Assembly: GCF_000224085.1 (NCBI RefSeq)
Contig: NC_015945.1
Location: forward strand, 1,065,501-1,129,500
DNA length: 64,000 nt
Reading direction: 5' to 3'
DNA from: Allomuricauda ruestringensis DSM 13258
GTDB taxonomy: Bacteria; Bacteroidota; Bacteroidia; Flavobacteriales; Flavobacteriaceae
Part shown: piece by piece, positions 17,781-26,675 of the stretch
Layout: each line of letters begins with the position of its first letter
Position numbering within the stretch: position 1 is the stretch's first letter
The notes under the pieces: generated by a model
Seen by the model: the letters and a program-made list of their open reading frames with translations, nothing else
The model's database searches: none
Told to the model about the DNA's origin: nothing
Translations under genes and position numbers: made by a program

Positions 17781-18893
17781 ATGAATTCTTCCAAACGTAT
17801 TCTGGTCGCCCCGTTGAATTGGGGGCTGGGACATGCCACTAGATGCATACCAATTATTCGGGAATTGTTGGATCATGGACATCAACCGTTTATTGCTTCA
17901 GATGGGATTGCTTTATCCTTGCTCAAAAAGGAATTTCCAGATTTGCCTGCTTTTGAATTGCCTTCGTATAAAATTTCCTATGCTGAGAAGAGGAAGAATT
18001 TCAAAATTAAAATGATATGGGATTCGCCCAAGGTACTCAAAGCCATTAGCAAGGAAAAGAAAGCCGTGAAACTTTTGGTTAAAGAACACGGTTTGGAAGG
18101 TATTATTTCGGACAACCGATTGGGTGCTTACTACAAAAAGATACCCTGCGTGTTCATCACCCATCAGCTAAATGTGCTTTCTGGAAATACAACTTGGATG
18201 AGCTCCAAAGCGCATCAAAAAATCATTAAAAAGTTTGATGCTTGCTGGGTTCCCGATGCGAAGAAAAAACCCAACTTAACAGGAAAGTTGGGGCATCTAA
18301 AAAAATCCAAGCTGAACATTGCCTATCTGGGTCCCCTGAGCCGATTTGAGAAAAAGGAACTCCTCATTACCAACGATTTGATGGTTCTACTCTCCGGTCC
18401 TGAACCGCAACGAACCATGCTGGAAGAAAAACTAATGGATGAATTACAGGAGTTCGAGGGTAACATTCTTTTTGTTAAGGGCAAAATTGAGGATGAGCAG
18501 GTCCAGGAAGAAATTAAGACGTCAAAAGGGAAAATCCTGCATTACAATTTTATGAAGTCAGATGAACTGGAAAATGCTCTGAACCAAAGTTCAAAAGTGC
18601 TCTGCAGATCGGGATACACGACGGTCATGGATTTGGCCAAACTGGAGAAGAAGGCCTTTTTTATCCCCACACCGGGTCAATACGAACAGGAATATTTGGC
18701 CAAAAGAATGCTGAAACAAGGACTTGTTCCATTTAGTGCCCAAGAGGACTTTAAATTAGATGATCTATCCAGAATAGATGATTTTGAAGGTCTGACCCAA
18801 TTGGAATCTGATGTGGACTATTCTTCCTTGTTCAAAGTTTTTTCCAGAGTGAAGGAAAATTCAGAACCTACATCCACTTCACTCTCCACATAG
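17781..18893 (+). CDS. Glycosyltransferase-28-like protein (MurG superfamily)
   Basis: 370 residues. The N-terminus ILVAPLNWGLGHATRCIPII has the GxGHxxR motif of GT-B enzymes of the MurG/GT28 type, and the C-terminal domain shows SKVLCRSGYTTVMDLAKL and FIPTPGQYEQEYLAKRM, the donor-binding Gly-rich and acidic elements. It probably uses a UDP-sugar; the acceptor is unknown. The last 25 codons run antisense over the 3' end of the histidine kinase gene (76-base convergent overlap). The tail SRVKENSEPTSTSLST looks unconserved, as if the original stop had been lost. Confidence 0.85.
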   Translation: MNSSKRILVAPLNWGLGHATRCIPIIRELLDHGHQPFIASDGIALSLLKKEFPDLPAFELPSYKISYAEKRKNFKIKMIWDSPKVLKAISKEKKAVKLLVKEHGLEGIISDNRLGAYYKKIPCVFITHQLNVLSGNTTWMSSKAHQKIIKKFDACWVPDAKKKPNLTGKLGHLKKSKLNIAYLGPLSRFEKKELLITNDLMVLLSGPEPQRTMLEEKLMDELQEFEGNILFVKGKIEDEQVQEEIKTSKGKILHYNFMKSDELENALNQSSKVLCRSGYTTVMDLAKLEKKAFFIPTPGQYEQEYLAKRMLKQGLVPFSAQEDFKLDDLSRIDDFEGLTQLESDVDYSSLFKVFSRVKENSEPTSTSLST

Positions 18894-19873
18894 ATTTTTT
18901 CACCATGTGCCTCTACAATGTGCTTAACAATGGAAAGTCCAAGGCCTGACCCTCCTTCAGCCCGGCTTCCACTTTGGTCGACGCGGTAAAAACGTTCAAA
19001 AAGTCGTGGGATATGTTGTTTGGGGATACCTCCGCCATTATCGGTTACTCGAACGATTACTTTGTTTTTGATGAGGTTTTCCACACTCACTTCGGTTGTT
19101 CCCTTTGGCAAGCCATATTTTATGGAATTGACCAGAAGATTACTAATTACTTGCTGTATTTTTTCCTTATCCCCGTTTACAAAAATGGGTTCGGTATACT
19201 CCATATCAAAAGTGAGGGAGATTTCCTTTTTGGCAGCTTTCATCTCCAAAAGGTCAAAAGTGTTTTCAATAAGTTCAATAATATCAAAATCCTCTCGTTC
19301 CAACTTTAACTCACCTGCTTCGAGTTTGGTGATCAAATCGAGGTCCTTTACAATATAAATTAAGCGTTCTACACCTTTATTGGCACGTTGAAGGTATTTT
19401 TTTCGAAGTTTCTTGTCCTTCATTGCACCATCCAAAAGCGTTAAAATATAACCTTGGACGGTAAAAAGTGGTGTTTTTAATTCGTGGGACACGTTGCCCA
19501 AAAAATCCTTTCGGTACTCCTCACGAATTTTAAGGGTGTCTATTTCTATTTTTTTTCCTTCGGCGAACCTTTCAATCTCCTGAACCAAAGTTCTCATATC
19601 TGTAGTTACGGGTTTGGAAGAGAAGGATGAGGATTCCAGAAGGGACACATCATCGTAAATTCTTTTAATACGTCTGTATATAAAACGCTCCACCCGTATT
19701 TGGATAATGGCAAAACAAATTGCAAAACAAATTAGTGCAAAAAGAATGGTATGTGGCCAGTTCATGTAATCCGCATCCAAATGAAACCCTACGAATACCG
19801 CAGTGATCAAAACGGTAATAACCAAAGAAGATCTTAACGCAAATTTGTATGATTTCTTTAGCTTAATGGCCAT
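18818..19873 (-). CDS. Sensor histidine kinase (PhoR-like)
   Basis: 351 residues. Two N-terminal membrane segments (SLVITVLITAVFVGF and TILFALICFAICFAIIQI) with a very short loop, then a HisKA domain with phospho-acceptor His in FLGNVSHELKTPLFTV, and an HATPase with N box QVISNLLVNSIKYG, G1 VTDNGGGIP and G2 GSGLGLSIVK. No PAS or extracytoplasmic sensor domain is visible, as in PhoR-type kinases of this phylum. Its ATG shares one base with the response regulator stop, so the two are coupled. The assignment to phosphate sensing is inference. Confidence 0.92.
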   Translation of the reverse strand: MAIKLKKSYKFALRSSLVITVLITAVFVGFHLDADYMNWPHTILFALICFAICFAIIQIRVERFIYRRIKRIYDDVSLLESSSFSSKPVTTDMRTLVQEIERFAEGKKIEIDTLKIREEYRKDFLGNVSHELKTPLFTVQGYILTLLDGAMKDKKLRKKYLQRANKGVERLIYIVKDLDLITKLEAGELKLEREDFDIIELIENTFDLLEMKAAKKEISLTFDMEYTEPIFVNGDKEKIQQVISNLLVNSIKYGLPKGTTEVSVENLIKNKVIVRVTDNGGGIPKQHIPRLFERFYRVDQSGSRAEGGSGLGLSIVKHIVEAHGEKIYVESEVDVGSEFSFTLEKTLNKEE

Positions 19874-20559
19874 TAGAGCACAAACTTATACCCCACGCCC
19901 TTAACGGTTTTAAAGTGGTGGTCACCGATTTTCTCGCGTAATTTTCTAATGTGGACATCAATGGTTCGACCGCCAACAACAACTTCGTTGCCCCATACTT
20001 TGTCCAGAATAACTTCTCGTTTAAAAACCTTGTTGGGTTTGGACGTTAGAAGCGATAAGAGTTCAAATTCTTTTCTGGGAAGGACCATTTCTTCACCATC
20101 ATTAACAATTTTGTACTCCTCCCTGTTAATGACGATATCACCAACCTTGACGATATCCTCTATTTCTTTTTTATCCTCCTTCAATCTTCTCAGCAATGCT
20201 TTTACCTTGCTCACCAAAACCTTTGGTTTTATGGGCTTGGTAATGTAATCATCAGCTCCTGCATCAAAACCGGCCACTTGGGAATAGTCTTCGCCACGAG
20301 CGGTTAAAAAAGTAATTATGGTATGGTCCAGTCCAGGAGTGTTTCGGATAACCTCACATGCTTCGATACCATCCATTTCGGGCATCATCACATCCATAAT
20401 TATGAGGTGCGGACTCTTTTTCTTGGCCTTGGCCACGCCTTCTATGCCATTCTTGGCAGTATAGACTTCGTAACCTTCAGATGAGAGGTTGTAGCTTATA
20501 ATTTCCAGAATATCAGGTTCATCGTCAACCAGTAGAATCTTAATGTCCTTGTTTTTCAT
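19873..20559 (-). CDS. Response regulator, OmpR/PhoB family
   Basis: 228 residues. Receiver domain with acidic pocket VDDEPD, phospho-acceptor Asp56 (IIMDVMMPEMDG), and the switch Thr/Lys in FLTARGE and DYITKPIKP. A winged-helix C-terminal domain follows (VLPRKEFELLSLL and VVGGRTIDVHIRKLREKIG, ending TVKGVGYKFVL). It is translated with the PhoR-like kinase. Direct TAAC repeats in the divergent intergenic region are candidate binding sites. PhoB is the nearest well-known analogue, but regulation of phosphate genes is not shown here. Confidence 0.93.
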   Translation of the reverse strand: MKNKDIKILLVDDEPDILEIISYNLSSEGYEVYTAKNGIEGVAKAKKKSPHLIIMDVMMPEMDGIEACEVIRNTPGLDHTIITFLTARGEDYSQVAGFDAGADDYITKPIKPKVLVSKVKALLRRLKEDKKEIEDIVKVGDIVINREEYKIVNDGEEMVLPRKEFELLSLLTSKPNKVFKREVILDKVWGNEVVVGGRTIDVHIRKLREKIGDHHFKTVKGVGYKFVL

Positions 20560-20585
20560 GGGATGGTATTTCTATGTTAATCGCC

Positions 20586-20593
20586 CAAATGTA
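20586..20593 (-). promoter_or_regulatory. Bacteroidota -7 box (TACATTTG) for the two-component operon
   Basis: Reverse-strand TACATTTG matches TAnnTTTG, 27 bases before the response-regulator ATG. Confidence 0.5.
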
Positions 20594-20620
20594 AAGATAA
20601 TACACTTACGGGATAAACGC

Positions 20621-20690
20621 TTAACGTTCATTTAATCTAGTAACGTTATTGTAACACTAATAACAAAAACACTTAACACACAACTAACAC
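20621..20690. promoter_or_regulatory. Phased TAAC direct repeats, candidate response-regulator box
   Basis: In the 212-base gap between the response regulator and the surface lipoprotein gene, TAAC occurs at 20622, 20641, 20652, 20661, 20674 and 20685, with a related TTAAT at 20632. Spacing is mostly 9-11 bases. OmpR/PhoB-type regulators bind direct repeats of about 11-base period, and TTAACA is the repeat of Gram-positive PhoP boxes. The link to this regulator is inference from position and spacing. Confidence 0.45.
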
Positions 20691-20771
20691 GGCTTTTACA
20701 ACCCCCGCCTTTCTTTGCATCGTTCAACATAAGGATTACATCCTACTTATTAAATGACAAAACAACGAATT

Positions 20772-23141
20772 ATGAAAAAATTTATTTCCCCTTTATTAGC
20801 TATTGCCATGCTTTTTATAGGAGCGTGTAGTGGCGATGATAACGGTGCTATTCCAGAACCGGAACCAGAGCCAGAACCATCCAGTGAGGAGATAACCAAA
20901 ACAGGTGTTCTTACTGAAGATGAGACTTGGACCGCTGAGAATATATACATATTGGACGGCAAAGTAGTGGTGGGTGAAGGTGTAACCTTGACCATTGAGC
21001 CAGGTACCATTATTAAAGGTGCCGAAGGACAGGAAACACTCGCCTCTGCACTTGTAGTGGACCAAGGCGGTACATTAATGGCCGAAGGTACTCCTACAAG
21101 CCCAATCATTTTCACCTCGGTGCTCGATGGCATTGAGTCGGGAGAGACCACTGGAACACTTACCACTGCCGACACAGGTCTTTGGGGAGGTGTAATTGTT
21201 TTGGGTAAAGCTCCTATCTCTGTAAACGGGGATATTGAGACTGCCCAAATCGAAGGTCTTCCTGCCGATGAGGATTATGGTGAGTACGGGGGAACAGACC
21301 CAGCGGACAATTCTGGATCTCTGAAATACATCTCCATCCGTCACGGCGGTGTGGCTATAGCAACTGACAACGAGATCAACGGTTTGACTCTTGGTGGTGT
21401 TGGTTCCGGCACAACGGTTGACCACATCGAGATCGTTGCCAACCAAGATGATGGAATCGAGTGGTTCGGTGGAACCGTGAATGTAACAAACGCATTGGTA
21501 TGGTCCCAAGGGGACGATGGTTTCGATGCCGACCAAGCTTGGACAGGTTCTTTGACCAATGGTGTAGTTGTTATGTCCACTGAGTCAGGATCTGCCCTTG
21601 AGCTTGATGGACCTGAGGGAAGTGCTGCAACAGAAGGAGGTTACACCTTAGAAGACATTACACTAATAGGTGCAGGGACCTCAAGCAAGTATGCAGACCT
21701 TAGGGACGGGCTTATCGCCAACCTTAACAACGTTTTTGCTTATGGATTTGGAGCCGATGCCACCGTGAACATCAATGGTGCAGATTCCGCGACAGAGCTC
21801 ACCAACGATAGGATTACCTTCTCTAACTGGGAAATCGTATTGCCCGAAGGAGTTGTAATGGCAGATATTTTTGCCGGTGATTTTACCCCTGGCGACGAAA
21901 GCAAGTTCTTGGATAACGCAACAGCAGTAGGATCAGGAAGCGTAGGTGCCAATATCGACGTGTTTTCTTGGACATTTGCTGCTTCCGAAAGCGCCATTCC
22001 TGCAGAACCTCTAGGAACTACTATTACAAAAACTGGTTTCCTTACGGTTGATGAAACCTGGACTGCCGAGAACATTTATGTTTTGGATGGAAAAGTAATC
22101 GTTGGTGATGGTGTAACCTTGACCATTGAGCCAGGTACCATTATTAAAGGTGCCGAAGGACAGGAAACACTTGCCTCGGCCCTAGTAGTGGACCAAGGCG
22201 GTACATTAATGGCCGAAGGTACTGCCGAAAGCCCTATTATTTTTACCTCTGTACTCGATGGCATTGAGCAAGGACAGACCACTGGAACACTTACCGCTGC
22301 CGATACAGGCCTTTGGGGAGGTGTGATAGTGCTGGGTAAAGCTCCTGTCTCTGTAAACGGGGATATCGAGACTGCCCAGATTGAAGGTCTTCCTGCGGAT
22401 GAGGACTACGGACAGTACGGGGGAACAGACCCAGCGGACAATTCTGGATCTCTGAAATACATCTCCATCCGTCACGGTGGTGTGGCCATAGCAACAGACA
22501 ACGAGATCAATGGTTTGACTCTCGGTGGTGTTGGTTCCGGTACAACAGTTGACCACATCGAGATTGTTGCCAATCAGGATGATGGTATCGAATGGTTCGG
22601 TGGATCTGTGAATGTAACCAATGCTTTGGTATGGTCCCAAGGAGATGACGGTTTTGATGCCGACCAAGCTTGGACCGGTTCTTTGACCAATGGTGTGGTA
22701 ATCATGTCTGCGGAATCAGGTACGGGTCTTGAACTTGATGGGCCTGAGGGAAGTGCTGCAACAGAAGGAGGTTACACCTTGGAGAACATCACCCTTATAG
22801 GTGCAGGTACTTCCAGCAAGTACGCAGACCTCAGGGACGGGCTTATCGCCAACCTTAACAACGTTTTTGCTTATGGATTTGGAGCCGATGCCACCGTGAA
22901 CATCAATGGTGCAGATTCCGCAACAGAGCTTACCAACGACAGGATCACCTTCTCCAACTGGGAGATCATATTGCCCGAAGGAATTGTAATGGCCGATATT
23001 TTTGCAGGTGACTTTACTCTTGGCGACGAAAGCAAATTCTTAAATAATGTAACATCAATAGCAGCTCCCGAAGATGCTTCAGTCGGTGCAGACACAACTG
23101 TATTTGCATGGACTTTTGCTTCTAGTGAGAGCGCCTTCTAA
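20772..23141 (+). CDS. Surface lipoprotein with two near-identical 377-residue beta-helix-like repeats
   Basis: 789 residues from the ATG starting MKKFISPLLAIAML; an in-frame ATG 18 bases upstream is less likely. The lipobox IGAC is followed by SGDDN, resembling the Bacteroidota lipoprotein export signal for surface exposure, and a PEPEPEPEP linker. The rest is two copies of one domain (ITKTG.LT.DETWTAENIY, then GVTLTIEPGTIIKGAEGQE, IRHGGVAIATDNEINGLTL, DDGIEWFGG, DGFDADQAWTG). The repeated short strands suggest a right-handed beta helix. It is followed by a TonB-dependent receptor gene and divergent from PhoBR-like regulators, suggesting a nutrient-capture role. Confidence 0.87.
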   Translation: MKKFISPLLAIAMLFIGACSGDDNGAIPEPEPEPEPSSEEITKTGVLTEDETWTAENIYILDGKVVVGEGVTLTIEPGTIIKGAEGQETLASALVVDQGGTLMAEGTPTSPIIFTSVLDGIESGETTGTLTTADTGLWGGVIVLGKAPISVNGDIETAQIEGLPADEDYGEYGGTDPADNSGSLKYISIRHGGVAIATDNEINGLTLGGVGSGTTVDHIEIVANQDDGIEWFGGTVNVTNALVWSQGDDGFDADQAWTGSLTNGVVVMSTESGSALELDGPEGSAATEGGYTLEDITLIGAGTSSKYADLRDGLIANLNNVFAYGFGADATVNINGADSATELTNDRITFSNWEIVLPEGVVMADIFAGDFTPGDESKFLDNATAVGSGSVGANIDVFSWTFAASESAIPAEPLGTTITKTGFLTVDETWTAENIYVLDGKVIVGDGVTLTIEPGTIIKGAEGQETLASALVVDQGGTLMAEGTAESPIIFTSVLDGIEQGQTTGTLTAADTGLWGGVIVLGKAPVSVNGDIETAQIEGLPADEDYGQYGGTDPADNSGSLKYISIRHGGVAIATDNEINGLTLGGVGSGTTVDHIEIVANQDDGIEWFGGSVNVTNALVWSQGDDGFDADQAWTGSLTNGVVIMSAESGTGLELDGPEGSAATEGGYTLENITLIGAGTSSKYADLRDGLIANLNNVFAYGFGADATVNINGADSATELTNDRITFSNWEIILPEGIVMADIFAGDFTLGDESKFLNNVTSIAAPEDASVGADTTVFAWTFASSESAF
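20892..23138 (+). repeat. Tandem intragenic duplication, 1131-base period
   Basis: Unit A (about 20892-22022) and unit B (22023-23138) are offset by exactly 1131 bases, 377 codons. Many stretches are identical at the DNA level (for example around 20981/22112 and 21710/22841), whereas other blocks differ at synonymous sites. This indicates a fairly recent duplication, gene conversion, or both. Confidence 0.93.
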
Positions 23142-23168
23142 GTCTCAAAATAATTTATTAAAAAAAGG

Positions 23169-23204
23169 AAATGTCCAAAGGCTTTTATAGTCTTTGGACA
23201 TTTT
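23169..23204 (+). terminator. Rho-independent terminator after the repeat lipoprotein
   Basis: Stem ATGTCCAAAG / CTTTGGACAT with an 11-base loop, followed by TTTTG. It separates the lipoprotein gene from the TonB-dependent receptor gene 35 bases further on, so the receptor may be expressed by read-through or its own promoter. Confidence 0.8.
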
Positions 23205-23238
23205 GTCGAATAATTGAACACTATTTAAATCATACAAA

Positions 23239-26064
23239 ATGCATAAAAAAATCCTCTCAGTAATCGCGATTTCGCTGGCTTTGGTTCAGTTTGCATTCGC
23301 ACAAGTAGGTACCATTAGAGGAGAGTTGACAGATGGTGAGTTTAATGATGTATTACCTTTTGCAAATATTTTAGTAAAGGGCACTACAGTTGGTACTACC
23401 TCCGATTTTGAGGGGGCCTATTCCCTAGAAGTGGAACCAGGTACGTACACCGTGGTATTTTCATATATTGGGTATACCCCACAAGAAATTACCGATGTGG
23501 TTGTGGAGGCCAGCAAGATTACAGAACTCAACGTACTGCTCCAGCCTGCCTCAGCCCAATTGGACGAAGTAGTTGTTACAACAACCGTAAGGAAAAACAC
23601 CGAAGCTTCCGTATTGAACCTTCAAAAGAATTCCGTAACCCTTATGGACGGATTGTCGTTAGAAGGTATCAAAACAATGGGAGCAAGCAATATAGCTTCC
23701 GCCGTAAAAAGGGTGCCTGGAGTTTCCGTGCAAGACGGGAAATATGTTTATGTTCGGGGATTGGGCGATCGTTATACCAAATCCATCTTGAACGGTATGG
23801 ACATACCTGGACTTGACCCGGACAAGAACACTGTGCAAATGGATATTTTTCCGACCAATATTTTGGAAAATGTGATTGTTTTGAAATCAGCATCAGCTGA
23901 ATTACCAGCTGATTTTACGGGAGGTGTAGTCAATATCATCACAAAAGATTTCCCAACACAAAAGCAGATGTCAATTTCCGCTTCGGTCGGTTATAACCCA
24001 AGTATGCATTTCCAAGATAATTACTTAAGTTATGAAGGTGGCGCAACTGACTTTTTGGGGTTTGATGACGGCACAAGAGAACTTCCATTTCCTTCAAGTT
24101 CAGTTATTCCAAGCCCATCGGATTCCGATAGAAATAGTATTTTGGATGACTACACCAGAGCTTTTGAACCCAACATGGCCGCTCAGGAACAAACATCCAA
24201 ACCCGATTTTAGTCTAGGTTTTAGCTATGGGAACCAATTTAATGTAGGCGACAATACTTTAGGTTTTATTGCTTCTTTGGATTATAAAAACACAACAAGG
24301 TTTTATGAAGGTTTTGAAAACGGGATATATCAAAAAGCCCCAGAAAGTGATATTTACGAACTTCGCTTTGACAGGAGGCAACGAGGCGATTTAGGAACCA
24401 ACAATGTATTGGGTTCTGCTTTGGCGGGACTTTCCTATAAAACAGGGAGGTCAAAATACCGTTTAAACCTACTACATATCCAAAATGGGGAATCCAGAGC
24501 GGCATTGTACAACCAAAGAACCGAAATTTCCAACGCCCTTGATGTGGTAAAGGACAATTTGGAATATTCCGAACGTTCTGTGAGCAATTTGTTGCTATCT
24601 GGAAAACATACCTCTGAAAATGCTTCTTTTACTTCGGAATGGAGCTTGTCACCAACTTTCACAAGCGTTCAGGATAAAGATGTGAGGCTAACCACTTTCA
24701 TAGTCAACCCCGATGGCTTCACCATTAGTTCAGACGCAGGCTTTCCAACCCGACTATGGAGGGATTTGAAAGAGATAAACGCTGTTGGCAAAATAGACTT
24801 TACTAAAAGCTATAGCCTGTTCGACAATAAGGCTCTATTTAAATTTGGAGGGCTCTACAGCTACAAACAGAGAGAATACGGTATCTATAATTACGATATA
24901 GCCTTCTATAATTTTAGCACGGCCAGTCTTGATGGAGATCCAGATGCAATTTTACTAGAAGAAAACATTTGGACCCGCGAAAACAATTCTGGCTCTTATG
25001 CGAGAGGTAGCTTTCAGCCTGCAAATAGTTTTGATTCAAACCAGAATACTGCCGCTTTTTACCTTTCCAATGAATTCAAGTTTGCCAATAAATTAAGAGC
25101 CATCATTGGAATCAGAGCCGAAAACTTCACCACCTTTTTTACTGGACAAAACAATACTGGAACCGAAGTTTACGACGAAGAAAAAACCATAAGCGAACTG
25201 GACTTTTTCCCTTCGGTCAACTTTATTTATGAGGTAAAGGACAATGTGAACATGAGGCTTTCCTATTCCAAAACCACGGCAAGGCCAAGTTTTAAGGAAC
25301 TATCCGTAGTGCAGATTGCAGATTTGTTGACGGGTGTTCTTTTTCTTGGAAACTTGGACCTACAACCTACATATATCGACAATTTTGACTTTAGATTTGA
25401 AATTTTTGGCGATAGTGCACAAATGTTTGCTATCAGTAGTTTTTACAAGAAATTTAAAGACCCGATAGAAATCGTTGCCTACGATATAACAGCGCCCAAC
25501 CAATTTACTCCTCGAAATTCCCCATCGGCAGATGTGTTGGGACTGGAGTTTGAAGCTCGTAAGAATTTTGGTTTTATCTCCGAAGGATTACAGGATTTGA
25601 GCCTTAACTTGAACGTATCCATAATCGATTCTAAGATAGAGATGGCAAAAGGTGAAAATCAAGAATATGATTCCAGACAAACATTCGCAAGGGATGGTGA
25701 AACCATCGACGAAACAAGACAGTTACAAGGGCAATCCCCTTTTCTGGTAAATGCTGGACTAAACTATAACAACAGAAATATCGGTCTTGAGACAGGTGTT
25801 TTCTACAATGTTCAGGGAAAAACTTTGGAAGTAGTTGGTTTTGGGCAAAATCCAGATGTATTCACACAACCTTTCAATAGTTTGAACTTTAATTTTTCAA
25901 AAACTTTAGGACAAGAACAAAATAGTAAAATAACCCTTAAAGTGAACAATATACTCAATGACACCAGGGAAAGCTTATACGATTCGTTTGGTGCAGCCAA
26001 GCAAAACTTTTCATATAGAGAGATTGGGACAGCTTTTTCGTTAGGGTATAGCCTTAACTTTTAA
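23239..26064 (+). CDS. TonB-dependent outer membrane receptor
   Basis: 941 residues. Signal peptide ending AFAQ, then a carboxypeptidase-like regulatory domain (about 24-110; GTIRGELTDGE, PFANILVKGTTVGTTSDFEG), a plug domain (IASAVKRVPGVSVQDGKYVYVRG, LNGMDIPG, SAELPADFTGGVVNI) and a 22-strand barrel ending in the aromatic FSLGYSLNF. It imports an unknown substrate across the outer membrane using TonB energy. It lies downstream of the duplicated surface lipoprotein; the two may form a capture-and-import pair, which is an inference. It is not of the SusC type because no SusD gene is present. Confidence 0.93.
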   Translation: MHKKILSVIAISLALVQFAFAQVGTIRGELTDGEFNDVLPFANILVKGTTVGTTSDFEGAYSLEVEPGTYTVVFSYIGYTPQEITDVVVEASKITELNVLLQPASAQLDEVVVTTTVRKNTEASVLNLQKNSVTLMDGLSLEGIKTMGASNIASAVKRVPGVSVQDGKYVYVRGLGDRYTKSILNGMDIPGLDPDKNTVQMDIFPTNILENVIVLKSASAELPADFTGGVVNIITKDFPTQKQMSISASVGYNPSMHFQDNYLSYEGGATDFLGFDDGTRELPFPSSSVIPSPSDSDRNSILDDYTRAFEPNMAAQEQTSKPDFSLGFSYGNQFNVGDNTLGFIASLDYKNTTRFYEGFENGIYQKAPESDIYELRFDRRQRGDLGTNNVLGSALAGLSYKTGRSKYRLNLLHIQNGESRAALYNQRTEISNALDVVKDNLEYSERSVSNLLLSGKHTSENASFTSEWSLSPTFTSVQDKDVRLTTFIVNPDGFTISSDAGFPTRLWRDLKEINAVGKIDFTKSYSLFDNKALFKFGGLYSYKQREYGIYNYDIAFYNFSTASLDGDPDAILLEENIWTRENNSGSYARGSFQPANSFDSNQNTAAFYLSNEFKFANKLRAIIGIRAENFTTFFTGQNNTGTEVYDEEKTISELDFFPSVNFIYEVKDNVNMRLSYSKTTARPSFKELSVVQIADLLTGVLFLGNLDLQPTYIDNFDFRFEIFGDSAQMFAISSFYKKFKDPIEIVAYDITAPNQFTPRNSPSADVLGLEFEARKNFGFISEGLQDLSLNLNVSIIDSKIEMAKGENQEYDSRQTFARDGETIDETRQLQGQSPFLVNAGLNYNNRNIGLETGVFYNVQGKTLEVVGFGQNPDVFTQPFNSLNFNFSKTLGQEQNSKITLKVNNILNDTRESLYDSFGAAKQNFSYREIGTAFSLGYSLNF

Positions 26065-26090
26065 GGTTCTAAAACAATTCTATTTAAAGA

Positions 26091-26118
26091 GCCCCCGACC
26101 TATCGGGGGCTTCTTTTT
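26091..26118 (+). terminator. Rho-independent terminator after the TonB-dependent receptor
   Basis: Perfect stem GCCCCCGA / TCGGGGGC with loop CCTA, followed by TTCTTTTTT. Confidence 0.92.
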
Positions 26119-26182
26119 TGCATTTCATCGAAAAGTAACCCCCTATTCGTCAAACGGTTCCAGTTTGACATTGCAATTTTTA

Positions 26183-26190
26183 TATATTTG
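26183..26190 (+). promoter_or_regulatory. Bacteroidota -7 box (TATATTTG)
   Basis: TATATTTG lies 28 bases before the first T9SS mini-protein ATG. A TTTG occurs at 26164-26167, 15 bases upstream of the box, slightly closer than usual. Confidence 0.55.
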
Positions 26191-26217
26191 TGGCATACCC
26201 TTTGCAACCATTAACGT

Positions 26218-26529
26218 ATGAAGCACTTTTACCTCGTCATTCTCTTTTTTGTCTGTGCACTTGGATTTTCTCAGGAAAGCACCAAGTCAAGTGCGGATAT
26301 TGACGGGTTTAAGCTCTATCCCAATCCTGTTACCCAAGGCAAGGTCTATATAGAAACTACAGATAATTCTCCCAAGAAAATCCTTGTTTTTGATGTTTTG
26401 GGAACAAAAGTGCTTGAAACCACCATTTTAGGAAGGGAACTCAACCTTTCCGAGTTGGACAAAGGCGTGTACATTCTTAGGGTTTTTGAGCAAAACAAAG
26501 TAGCTACTAGAAAGCTCATTGTGAAGTAG
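26218..26529 (+). CDS. Orphan T9SS type A sorting-domain protein (first of two)
   Basis: 103 residues made of a signal peptide (HFYLVILFFVCALGFSQ), a linker of only about 12 residues and a complete type-A T9SS C-terminal domain (FKLYPNPVTQGKVYIET, ILVFDVLGTKVLETT, LNLSELDKGVYILRVFEQ, TRKLIVK). There is no cargo domain. Such domains normally direct a large cargo through the type IX system and are then cleaved. Why a free sorting signal would be made is unknown. A homologue follows 147 bases downstream. It has its own -7 box. Confidence 0.9.
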   Translation: MKHFYLVILFFVCALGFSQESTKSSADIDGFKLYPNPVTQGKVYIETTDNSPKKILVFDVLGTKVLETTILGRELNLSELDKGVYILRVFEQNKVATRKLIVK

Positions 26530-26675
26530 TTCAGTCCATTTTATCACTTTACAGCACCTCTTAACCACAGTTTTCAACGCTTTACAACCAGTTTTAGTGC
26601 TTTCACAACATAAAATGGTCAGCATTAGCCTGTTTACCTACTTTTAAACTGCGCATATACCCCAAATCAGCATAC

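Noticed and set aside
20754..20771. Earlier in-frame ATG of the repeat lipoprotein gene
   Set aside because: The next ATG gives a clean lipoprotein signal peptide (KKFISPLLAIAML...GAC); the six extra residues would put charged residues before it without benefit.
21075..22667. Pairs of similar antisense open frames in the repeat lipoprotein gene
   Set aside because: They are the reverse complement of each duplicated unit and are similar only because the gene is duplicated; no start or Shine-Dalgarno context supports them.
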